From an uncultured Chitinophaga sp. (GTDB lineage: Bacteria; Bacteroidota; Bacteroidia; Chitinophagales; Chitinophagaceae), in NCBI RefSeq assembly GCF_946479755.1, contig NZ_CAMLHC010000019.1, positions 62,001-126,000 on the forward strand: a stretch of DNA of 64,000 nucleotides. The letters run 5' to 3'. A program made the position numbers and the translations under genes. Position 1 is the stretch's first letter. Every line of letters begins with the position of its first letter. Shown piece by piece: positions 17,701 to 26,004 of this stretch. The notes below the pieces were generated by a model that searched no databases, was not told the origin of the DNA, and saw only the letters and a list, made by a program, of their open reading frames with translations.

Positions 17701-19740
17701 GCCTTCCGCCATGGATTTGCTGTAGTAGTCGTTGGGATCTACCGGTGGTAATACCACGGGCGGAATAGCGGCAGGATCATACAGTCCGTAGCCATTCTCT
17801 GCGGAGAAAGACAATACATTCTTTTCTTCCGACAGCTGCGATAATAATATTTCTTCTTTCTGGGAGATGCTTTTTCTTTGCCTGAAAGCCGTAACCCACG
17901 CTGTACGCTGCGCTGCCAGCCGGTTGCCTTTCTGCAACCGCAGCGCGATGTCCAGGCCGCCGAGGCGTTGTTCTGTATCACCTTTCAGGAGCTTATCTGT
18001 AACCGCTGTGATAATATCATCCTGCTGACTGAGCACCATGTCAATTGCCCTGCTTCTTACCGAAGCGCCTTTACGTTTCAGTATATCCGTGAACGTTTCC
18101 ATTTCCTCCAGCGTGAACTGCTGGTCATGCAAGGCGTTGAAGGCGATAGCAACCACATACTCGCCCCTGTCTTTCAACAGGCGCAGCGCGAAGCTCCGCT
18201 GGAAAGGCGTCAGCGGGCCTTCCTTTTCTTCCTGGTGGTAACTATAAGGCGAGTAGCCTTTCAGCAGGGAGCGGGACAGCTGCTCGCGCAGGGTCACGTT
18301 CATCTCGTCGAAGTACCCCAGCACGATCTCTAAACGGTCTTCGCGGCCGTTGACCAGGTTGATCATGGCGCTGAATACATTATTGCGTTCATATTTGACG
18401 GTCATCCAGGAGAAAATGTTTCCTTCAAATGTTTTCTCTTTAAGCTCCACCTGCTGTACGATGGCATGCAGCCTGTCAAACAGTTCCGGGTAGTGCGTAT
18501 CGTAATGGCCGGTATTAAAATGTATTTTATTGTTGACGATCACCAGCGCCCGGGCTTTTACGGCGAGGTCGGGGTCGTTCAGCGCCTCATAGGCGGCCGG
18601 CATGTCCACGTTGTAGTAGTTGGTTTCTACCGCGAACTTCAGGGCCAGGCAACGTTTTTCCGCGCTCTTGTCTTTCAGCAGCTCAAATACCAGCGGACGG
18701 GTAGCCATCACGTCCAGCACGCCGAGCGCCCACAGCGCCATATATACGTCGGTGTTATTTTTACTTTTTACCGCCGCGGGGATGGTATTGGGTGCTTCGA
18801 GGTATTCCAGGCCTTTTTCCAGGAAAGTGCGGACGGTGCTTTCTTTTTCCGCTTCCCAGAAGAGGCCGGCCCATACGTCGAGTGCCCGGACGACGGACGA
18901 GAAACGGGTCAGCTTATTGTCCAGCACCACTTTCAGCATGTATTTGAGGGCGCCTACAGAAGTTTCATCCAGCGCCTCCATAATAGTCTGGCGCAGGCCT
19001 TCCTGTCGTTGCGCCGCCAGCAGCAGCTGTTCTACCAGCTGCCATGCTTCCGGCTTACTGCTGTTGAGCAGTGCTTCGACCAGCGCCCTGCTGACTTTAC
19101 CCTGGGGATCTTTGTTATAGATGATGTCTTCACATACTTTAAAAAACGAGGCGTTGCCCAGGTCGATCGCGGCTGACCACAGCCGGTACAAAACTTCGCC
19201 GAAGAAATTCCCCTCGTAACGCACCTGCTCCTCCAGGCTCAGGTCAAAGCAGGTATACTTCGTTTTAGGGTAGTATTCAAACTGGTAGGTCATGGGAATA
19301 ACCTGCCGGAAGAATTCCAGCTGGAGCACAAAATACACTTCCGGGTCGTTGGGCGCGCGGAAAGAGCGGCGGGTATATCCTGTCTGGTACATCTGGTGAG
19401 GCATCTGCTCCCAGGCATGTTTAACATAGGCGCCTGTTTCTTTACCGAAGAGGTACTCCAGCAGGTTAGCCCCTTCTGTCGTATTCCAGTAGCCGGCCGG
19501 CAGCAGCTCCGCGATCCGGTTATATTTTTCGTCTTTATAGGTAATGGCAAAGGTCTGATAGTAGCTGGTGTCCCTGTCGCGCACCAACAGCTTGTTCAGC
19601 ATGATCAGCACAATTTCAGCAGACGTTTTTGTCAGCAGCGGATGGGTGGCTTCACCGTTGTAAATGGTCATCAGCTCATCGGCCAGATTTTCGATGTAAT
19701 GGGGTTTAATCCTGGTCTTCAGGAATTCTTTAACGTCCAT
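14707..19740 (-). CDS. Giant DUF4132/DUF5724-type protein
   Basis: This 1677-residue cytoplasmic protein runs from ATG 19740; a TTG two codons earlier is less likely. There is no signal peptide or membrane span. The first half (about 1-650) is helical and repeat-like, resembling HEAT-type solenoids (LALKFAVETNYYNVDMPAAYEALNDP is split among similar helices). The second half carries the DUF4132-like block with KRDQDYLRLYGLIPLSK near residue 1190. A C-terminal domain (about 1330-1677) includes HLGSAVVHQLPGR and a final FVDEDPR. Relatives include E. coli YehI/MolR and often neighbour MoxR ATPases and VWA proteins; none is present here. The role is unknown. It appears co-transcribed with the 141-residue gene upstream. 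Confidence 0.8.
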   Translation of the reverse strand: MDVKEFLKTRIKPHYIENLADELMTIYNGEATHPLLTKTSAEIVLIMLNKLLVRDRDTSYYQTFAITYKDEKYNRIAELLPAGYWNTTEGANLLEYLFGKETGAYVKHAWEQMPHQMYQTGYTRRSFRAPNDPEVYFVLQLEFFRQVIPMTYQFEYYPKTKYTCFDLSLEEQVRYEGNFFGEVLYRLWSAAIDLGNASFFKVCEDIIYNKDPQGKVSRALVEALLNSSKPEAWQLVEQLLLAAQRQEGLRQTIMEALDETSVGALKYMLKVVLDNKLTRFSSVVRALDVWAGLFWEAEKESTVRTFLEKGLEYLEAPNTIPAAVKSKNNTDVYMALWALGVLDVMATRPLVFELLKDKSAEKRCLALKFAVETNYYNVDMPAAYEALNDPDLAVKARALVIVNNKIHFNTGHYDTHYPELFDRLHAIVQQVELKEKTFEGNIFSWMTVKYERNNVFSAMINLVNGREDRLEIVLGYFDEMNVTLREQLSRSLLKGYSPYSYHQEEKEGPLTPFQRSFALRLLKDRGEYVVAIAFNALHDQQFTLEEMETFTDILKRKGASVRSRAIDMVLSQQDDIITAVTDKLLKGDTEQRLGGLDIALRLQKGNRLAAQRTAWVTAFRQRKSISQKEEILLSQLSEEKNVLSFSAENGYGLYDPAAIPPVVLPPVDPNDYYSKSMAEGPFGFSMPMARLHERFIQLNDLFQQHAAHEYEVDNWDNTRSMVLLGNTFQNSKVYTHKFASKEEEYAHYPLPDVWDKWYRESGLTPGDLFIINVLIRDMYDIQDGVLGGSIMKQHLPSYDEVIPEVLRDNRRYKYNDPVLKITKALQIIHPFEQQQEFLLGGCKWVFNALTPEMLQSSEKTYNGVAGWQSSSTLSTFLTYLNGVPSDKQLLQDCWNLYHWRQFSGLPEMVRAYLPPLEVFIKAFEAGLIPESEMYRGLISAENMRTLSRANNHHARKQENYFEAHPFLEKMFVKVREHLLDIELKRGDSGTPVTHMVQALQKIYGVHRFGEIWAGLGKTTLNRGYIYSYSNTEMSKQKIFSLLLKCCFPLPEDTQALFDETVKKIKLTEAQLIEAAVYAPQWQKFVSQHLGWKGLDSAIWWMHAHTKAAGSEQNAEAESEIARYSAVDLQDFKDGAVDKDWFLGTYKELGKQRWAIVYEAAKFISDGNAHRRARLYADVMTGDLKIKEVTQKVKEKRDQDYLRLYGLIPLSKSNAEKDVLARYEYLQQFKKESRQFGAQKQSSEGLALRIAMENLARNAGYADPQRLSWAMETRQVQNILSKETQVQYDDVTIGLVIDEEGQADVVAFKGDKQLKAVPPKYKKDKKIEELNEHKKTLREQFRRSRKGLEDAMVRGDVFSLEELTTLFDHPVISRHLEKLVFMTDKVSGFYHNGSLVDAKGKQTKLAGKDNIRIAHSSDLYQAGVWSDYQRYCFEKSVQQPFKQIFRELYVPLEDELKEVSVSRRYAGHQVQPTQTTALLKTRGWKVDYEEGLQKVFHKEGFVAKIYAMADWFSPAEVESPTLETIKFHDLKTYQPVAFKDISPLIFSEVMRDLDLVVSVAHVGGVDPEASHSSIEMRKVLLEETLRLFKLSNVKVSGSHATIKGQLGEYSVHLGSAVVHQLPGRYISILPVHSQHRGRIFLPFVDEDPRSAELISKVLLLARDHEIQDPTVLSQLSQN

Positions 19741-19800
19741 GGTCAAACGAATTAAGGTATGGTAATCGGGTTAAAAAATGAATGTCGGCATAAGTGTTTT

Positions 19801-20226
19801 TTACCAGATACTACCGGCCAGGAAGGTCAACCGGATGAAGGTAATAACGGTGTCGGGATGTAATACAAAGGTACAATCGAGCCCCTGTAACTCCTCTTCA
19901 CCGGCAAAAACAGCGAACAGGCCATCTTCAAAAGCCTGCATGGCTGTGTCCTGTGCTTTGGCCATATCTGCCTTGTTTTCATTGTAGATACTGCCAAAGC
20001 CCACCTTTCCGGTGGCGGCCTGGTCGGCCACCTGCTCTTTGGAGAGAAAAGGCAAAAGGTTTTTTTCTGAAGGCTTGTCGTTATAGGCGTTCACCTGTTG
20101 TTTGACAACAGCTGCCAGCAATTCGCGGAGTGACGGGTTAACAGGTAAATCATCTATGACAATCTTTCGTTTCTCTATCAGCGCGTGTTTTCTGCCAGCT
20201 TGCCTGGCATTGATAATCAGGTCCAT
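19801..20226 (-). CDS. Small hypothetical protein, probable partner of the DUF4132 protein
   Basis: This 141-residue soluble protein starts at ATG 20226. The middle is Lys/Gln/Ala-rich and helical. The C-terminus is beta-like with a Thr/Ile-rich run ending FLAGSIW. It ends 60 bases before the giant gene on the same strand with no terminator between, so the two are probably one operon. Two of the motifs (IVIDDLPVNPSL and HPDTVITFIRL) look conserved rather than random. I recognise no named family. Confidence 0.6.
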   Translation of the reverse strand: MDLIINARQAGRKHALIEKRKIVIDDLPVNPSLRELLAAVVKQQVNAYNDKPSEKNLLPFLSKEQVADQAATGKVGFGSIYNENKADMAKAQDTAMQAFEDGLFAVFAGEEELQGLDCTFVLHPDTVITFIRLTFLAGSIW

Positions 20227-20309
20227 TCTAAAGTCTTTCGGTATACAAACAAAGTTCAGTAGCGAAGATAACGATACCCTGTCAATAATTCCCCCGGCAT
20301 AGCAAAAAG

Positions 20310-20717
20310 TTATCCACGGCCATCAGCACGGCTTTTAGTCGCCCTCCGGGGCTGTAAAGCCAGCCAGATCAGGGCCGGCAGCAGATGCATGGGCGCTATC
20401 ATGCCAGGGAAGAGCTCCGGAGCGAAGATATCAAGTGGTAAATTTATCATAAAAGGGAGGCCGGCGCTAAGCACTGAAAGCAATACCAGCCAGGTGTTAA
20501 AACTGCGGGACACCACTCCCTTCCGGCGTTCTGTCAACCAGGAGGCCAGCATGATCAGCATAGCCGCGCCTATTTGGGCGCTGATGATCGCCGGCACCGG
20601 CGCTACCCGGGAAAAATCCATGCCCAGCGCCGACTGGTAAAAAACGGCGTATCCCACGGACAATGCCGCTGCTGTGAGCCCGGTGGCGATGCCACACCAG
20701 AAAAGAGCGGGGCGCAT
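20310..20717 (-). CDS. Four-helix membrane protein, DUF6069-like
   Basis: This 135-residue protein has four hydrophobic helices (about 5-25, 40-60, 75-95, 105-125) separated by short charged loops (TERRKGVVSR). The layout and length fit the DUF6069 group, function unknown. The ATG at 20717 overlaps the YceI stop (TAATG), so the two genes are translationally coupled. YceI-family proteins are often paired with membrane proteins such as cytochromes b561, but no heme-binding His pattern is visible here. Confidence 0.7.
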   Translation of the reverse strand: MRPALFWCGIATGLTAAALSVGYAVFYQSALGMDFSRVAPVPAIISAQIGAAMLIMLASWLTERRKGVVSRSFNTWLVLLSVLSAGLPFMINLPLDIFAPELFPGMIAPMHLLPALIWLALQPRRATKSRADGRG

Positions 20718-21253
20718 TATCTGGCGGTAACGGGAACGGTTACAGTAAGATGGGTATAGTCGGATTCATCGCCACGGGGCGTGGTAATACCGAAGTCTCC
20801 CCTGTTGACCTTAAAAGATCCATGAAACACCCCTTTATCACCATTACGGGTAAAAGTAAAAGGAATCGTGAAAGGTTTTTTGATACCATGCATCTCAAGG
20901 GTGCCTTTAGCATCGTAACCGGTGGCTGTTTTCACCACTTCGGAAGAGACAAAATGAATGTAGGGGTATTTCTCAGCGTCAAACCATTTCTCCCCGCGGG
21001 CATGGCGGTTTTTAAGGCCGTTGCCGGTGTTGATGGATGACACGTCCACCTGCACGTCGAATTTCGCCGAGGCCGGGTCCTGTTCATCGAATACAACGAT
21101 ACCTTTCATGGATTCAAATGCACCATCGGCATATTTGCCGGTGAATTTGACGGAGTATCCGCTGCTGATCTTCCAGTTTTGGGTGGTAATAAAGGTAAAG
21201 GCGGCTGTTAATAGTAACAGCACCGCAGCTGTCGGATAAAGGAACTTTTTCAT
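20717..21253 (-). CDS. YceI-family periplasmic lipocalin-like protein
   Basis: The protein has 178 residues from ATG 21253. A membrane-anchor or signal segment (about 5-22) is followed by the YceI beta-barrel. Family features are WKISSGYSVKFTGKY, DVQVDVSSINTGNGLKNRH with KWFDAEKYP (the classic DxxLKS-D-FDxxxYP pattern in modified form), GTLEMHGIKKP and KVNRGDFGI. YceI proteins bind isoprenoid-type lipids in the periplasm and are often induced by pH or osmotic stress. It is translationally coupled to the membrane protein downstream. The start is set by a -7 element 24 bases upstream; the TTG at 21280 lies inside that element. Confidence 0.9.
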   Translation of the reverse strand: MKKFLYPTAAVLLLLTAAFTFITTQNWKISSGYSVKFTGKYADGAFESMKGIVVFDEQDPASAKFDVQVDVSSINTGNGLKNRHARGEKWFDAEKYPYIHFVSSEVVKTATGYDAKGTLEMHGIKKPFTIPFTFTRNGDKGVFHGSFKVNRGDFGITTPRGDESDYTHLTVTVPVTAR

Positions 21254-21277
21254 GCGTAACAGTTTGCTTTTTGCAGA

Positions 21278-21285
21278 CAAAAATA
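21278..21285 (-). promoter_or_regulatory. -7 element of the YceI gene
   Basis: The minus strand reads TATTTTTG, a full TAnnTTTG match, 24 bases before the ATG at 21253. A 7-base inverted repeat lies immediately upstream. Confidence 0.45.
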
Positions 21286-21288
21286 AAA

Positions 21289-21308
21289 CCGGCTTGGGTA
21301 TAAGCCGG
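21289..21308. promoter_or_regulatory. Inverted repeat abutting the YceI promoter
   Basis: ccggctt and its complement aagccgg are separated by six bases and start 3 bases upstream of the -7 element. The position would suit an operator between -10 and -35. There is no T tail, so a terminator is less likely. Confidence 0.3.
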
Positions 21309-21412
21309 CTTAAAGTTACGTGATTTAGAAGAGTTTAGCGGTGGTGGTCATATCCGGAACAGGTAGCGTCATACCGTCCTTCCGGAATATTTTAAAAAAA
21401 ATAAACTCCTGA

Positions 21413-22501
<1,089 letters not shown>

Positions 22502-22515
22502 TTTCTTTCAACGCT

Positions 22516-22562
22516 AAAGCACATGCCGGAGCCCCTTCTGTAGAGCTCCGGCATGTGCTTTG
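22516..22562. terminator. Terminator between convergent GH18 and GH95-like genes
   Basis: A 17-base perfect stem (aaagcacatgccggagc and its complement) with a 12-base loop lies 14 bases after the GH18 stop. The T run is short on both sides. Confidence 0.75.
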
Positions 22563-22626
22563 ACCAATTTCAACCCCTGCAAGATTCCTCTCCTGTCAAC
22601 ATGTCTATTGAATAAACCCCTTCGTG

Positions 22627-25104
22627 CTACCGTTCCTGCTGCAGCATGATCCGCTCTCCTTTGGCAGTAGCAAAAGCGAGCAAGCCCCCTTTGAGCACTT
22701 GTGCCTTTTTACCGTTGCGGTACAGCGCCACGCTACCCTTCCATGGATTCCGTATCCGGCACATGCCTCCCTGTACAGCATCCAGCTTCACAAAAGGTAT
22801 GCTTCCCTGTTGCATCGCTGAAGTCACCACAAACCCGCCCCGGCATAATAAACTGAACTGCGCATCCCACGAAGGAGGCCAGGCGGCAAATACACGAATC
22901 ACATTGTCCCCGCCAGGGCCGGCCGGAACACTCTGGCACAATGCGAGCTGCAACGCTTCTGCCGCCCTTCCCAACCGCTGTACGTTGGTGGTTTGATAAC
23001 CTTCGCTGAGGTCCATACGATTCAGTAATACCTCTTCATTTTTACGGCGGCGCAACTGGTTCGGCACCAGGTACTGCACGGCTTCCCGTCTTCCCAGCAA
23101 CGCCCCGGTGGCCGGCAGTTTGGAGAGCACATATATGCCCACCGTACTGTCGATACCGTTATCAAAATAAGTGTTGTAGGTGTCGTTCCCTGTTTGCTGT
23201 ATGTCAGCACTGCTTTCCAGCGTACACAGGTCGAAGAACCACACCGGCATGGTATTACCGTCCGGATGCCCGGACGGATTGCCCTGCAATACCGGCAGCA
23301 GTGAACGGCTCCACGTAGTTTTGCCGGCAGCAGTGTGCTGTGGCAAAGGCGACAAATGCTCCAGGAACTCCTGCCATACAGGGACCATATCAGCGTCGGC
23401 ATGCAGCAGCTGCGCGGCTTTGATTGCCACGGGCAATATACCGCGCATAGCGGACATCTCTTCTACCGTATTATGCCCATCCCAGATAGATTCGTTGTCG
23501 TTGATATGGTAGATATGATATCGACCATCTTTTTCCTTACGGACATTGGGGAAATTCCGGTAAAATTCCGCGACGCCCTTCAACATGGGATAGGCACGCT
23601 GGCGCAGCCAGGCGGTGTCTTGTGTGTATTCGTAGCGCAACCAGTACTGATAGGCGATCTTAGCGCCCCGTGAAAAGATATGACTGACATGTCCGAAAGT
23701 GCTGTTGCTTTTCGTTCCGGAATGCCATATTCCCTGCTTCCAGCCTTCGTCTTTTTTCCAGTTCCAGCGGCTCAGAAAAGGCATTTTTGTATAGGCATAA
23801 TCTTTAAAGGCCTGCGACCGTTGCTCCCATGGTTTTCTGACCAGGTAAAGGTCCCGCATTTCGGCAGCGATACTGTCGGGCAACGATGGCGTATCATCGA
23901 AGCCGGTCGTTTCCGGGATATAGATGCCCCTGCTGCCCCACTGCTGCTGTGCAGCCACCGCATACGAATCATAAGCTTTGCTGTACATATCAAACATCGG
24001 GTCCAGCAGCTCCGGATGATTGGTCTGGAACAGCGCGTTATACAGGCAGCTCTGGTTGGCGCCCCAATACAGGTGGCCCCACTTACGCTCGTCTCCGTTG
24101 GTGGACCATAACATGCCGTTGAATTTAACAGGGTAACTGCCCTGCGAACTGCTGCCCATGATATAGAGATACCAGGCGTATTGCTGTGCAACATAATCGG
24201 CCTGTCCATCTGCACTATGCAACTGTATATAGGATCGTTGCCAGAACTGCTGCCACCAGTCACGGTTATCATTGAGCAATGCGGGAAACCCTTTCTTACG
24301 GGCTGCTTCCAGTTTGCCAATCGCCGCTTTCACCACATCTTCCGCCGGATCAAAGCTGGCCGCCGTAGCGGCGTATATACTATACACCCCGCTGCCGGGC
24401 GACGTCCTCAAACGGATAGTGGTCGTGCTATTCTGTTCCGCTTCCACCGCCCTTCCGCTGACGGCAGCCACCAGTGCGCTGCTGCAGTAATATCCGTCTT
24501 CGCGGAACTCCTGCGTGAGCACGATATAGTCGCCCTCCTGCCGCAACTTAGACACAGCAGTATGGCTTCCTTTGCGGGTGACAGGCATACGCAACATGCG
24601 CAGCACCGTCGTCACCGGTAATGCTTCCTTCCGCTGATCCGTGATCTCCAGGGCCAATACATCTTCCTTTTCCCATACCAGGCTGCGGGCCGATACCTTC
24701 TTCCCCGAAACAGTGGACAGTCCGTCGTAAACCGACAGATGCTGATGAAACGCCGGCGTGGAAAACACCTCCTGCCCAAAGTCTATGTCCATATAGCCGG
24801 TTCCGTTACAATAGTCGGTGTTCCTTTCATAAAAACTATTGGAACCGGAGCTGTTGCCGAATACATCCACCCGGTTCAACTGGAACTTCAGAGAAGACGG
24901 AACGGTCCAGATCAGGGTACCCATACGGCCGTTACCGACCGGCATACCGTCCTCCGGACGTGTAACCGGACGATCATAGTCCAGGTCGGCGGTGGCAGCA
25001 ATGGCGGCATAATTGACCGTGGCAGTGTCTTTATGGTCCGTATAGGCGTACAGGTGGGTGACGGCACAGAGGCCGGTACATAACAGGGAAATAAGGTGTT
25101 TCAT
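22627..25104 (-). CDS. Secreted glycosidase, GH95-like (alpha-L-fucosidase type)
   Basis: This 825-residue protein has a signal peptide (about 1-20). The N-terminal beta domain opens with RPEDGMPVGNGRMGTLIW, the pattern by which GH95 proteins begin. An (alpha/alpha)6 barrel follows (about 280-720), with WHSGTKSNSTFGHVSH and HINDNESIWDGHNT. A C-terminal beta domain ends with a short strand near 800. GH95 enzymes remove terminal fucose or galactose from glycans. Several related Bacteroidota groups (including DUF5703-type) share this plan and have no tested substrate, so the sugar is uncertain. Acidic residues in the barrel (NDNE) could supply the catalytic group. Confidence 0.78.
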   Translation of the reverse strand: MKHLISLLCTGLCAVTHLYAYTDHKDTATVNYAAIAATADLDYDRPVTRPEDGMPVGNGRMGTLIWTVPSSLKFQLNRVDVFGNSSGSNSFYERNTDYCNGTGYMDIDFGQEVFSTPAFHQHLSVYDGLSTVSGKKVSARSLVWEKEDVLALEITDQRKEALPVTTVLRMLRMPVTRKGSHTAVSKLRQEGDYIVLTQEFREDGYYCSSALVAAVSGRAVEAEQNSTTTIRLRTSPGSGVYSIYAATAASFDPAEDVVKAAIGKLEAARKKGFPALLNDNRDWWQQFWQRSYIQLHSADGQADYVAQQYAWYLYIMGSSSQGSYPVKFNGMLWSTNGDERKWGHLYWGANQSCLYNALFQTNHPELLDPMFDMYSKAYDSYAVAAQQQWGSRGIYIPETTGFDDTPSLPDSIAAEMRDLYLVRKPWEQRSQAFKDYAYTKMPFLSRWNWKKDEGWKQGIWHSGTKSNSTFGHVSHIFSRGAKIAYQYWLRYEYTQDTAWLRQRAYPMLKGVAEFYRNFPNVRKEKDGRYHIYHINDNESIWDGHNTVEEMSAMRGILPVAIKAAQLLHADADMVPVWQEFLEHLSPLPQHTAAGKTTWSRSLLPVLQGNPSGHPDGNTMPVWFFDLCTLESSADIQQTGNDTYNTYFDNGIDSTVGIYVLSKLPATGALLGRREAVQYLVPNQLRRRKNEEVLLNRMDLSEGYQTTNVQRLGRAAEALQLALCQSVPAGPGGDNVIRVFAAWPPSWDAQFSLLCRGGFVVTSAMQQGSIPFVKLDAVQGGMCRIRNPWKGSVALYRNGKKAQVLKGGLLAFATAKGERIMLQQER

Positions 25105-25197
25105 ACAGCTGGGTATTTACTGACTGACACCAAGATATCCCGGTTGACTGTAAATTGTTGATAGCAAATTGCTGAAGGATGCTGGTATTTTAGCGTA

Positions 25198-25929
25198 CTA
25201 GAAGTACTTTTCGAATGTAACGCCGTAGTTAAAGAGCAGATTCTCCCTGTCGGTGCGATTCAGCTTGTTGTACGTCATGGAAGCCGTGAGGCTCAGCCAG
25301 CTGCGCAGCTTCACCGACATACTGTTGATACAGCGGATCATATAGTCGTCTCCGTGTATCAGCGAATTCTGAAAATAGTTGTTTCCCTCCAGCACTACGA
25401 TATTGTGAATGGTCCATTTGTACTGCACACGAAAGGAGTTACGCACGGTGCTGTATACGTCCTGAATAGTATCATGCAGGAACAGGTTACTGTTTTCAAA
25501 CAGCAGCCCGTCTGTAATATTAAGTAACGCATTGGGGCGGCGTATCAGGTCGTAGCCGATCCCCGCGCCGCCCTGAAAGCGGTTATTGATCTTCAGGGAA
25601 TAACTTTTGTCATAGTTGGCCAGCCCCCAGTAATAGATCTGTGCCGTGTCCGTATACAGGTTAAAATCCACTGCCGCCGATACGTCATCGTTCGTCAGCG
25701 ACGCATTGTTCTTACCATATACATAACTGGCCCCGGCATTGAGGGTGACCCTTTTCTTGCTGACTTTAAAACCCAGGTTGTTATTCAACAGGTAAGAGTT
25801 GCCATCGTTGGTGCGGTTGATGGACCCGGTAGACGCATATTTGACCAGGTAGTGAGTGGAATCACTAAACTGTGCAAAACCGGTGTAACCATAAAGCAGG
25901 ACAACAATCAAAGCAACTATTCTCTTCAT
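25198..25929 (-). CDS. DUF481 outer-membrane beta-barrel protein
   Basis: The protein has 243 residues from ATG 25929; the frame also has a TTG two codons before. A signal peptide (1-18, ending GFAQ) is followed by alternating amphipathic strands with aromatic ends, closing EKYF, as expected of a barrel inserted in the outer membrane. NNLGFKVSKKRVTLN and YKWTIHNIVVLEGNNYF are typical of DUF481. Function is unknown for the family. It lies 75 bases upstream of the triple-hydrolase gene end on the same strand, but no clear operon signal links them. Confidence 0.8.
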   Translation of the reverse strand: MKRIVALIVVLLYGYTGFAQFSDSTHYLVKYASTGSINRTNDGNSYLLNNNLGFKVSKKRVTLNAGASYVYGKNNASLTNDDVSAAVDFNLYTDTAQIYYWGLANYDKSYSLKINNRFQGGAGIGYDLIRRPNALLNITDGLLFENSNLFLHDTIQDVYSTVRNSFRVQYKWTIHNIVVLEGNNYFQNSLIHGDDYMIRCINSMSVKLRSWLSLTASMTYNKLNRTDRENLLFNYGVTFEKYF

Positions 25930-26004
25930 AATCAATTTCTTAATATGTTAGCGGTGTTATCCCCGCAACAATTAACGTGCCCGAAGTTGTCGTGTCTGCC
26001 ACTA

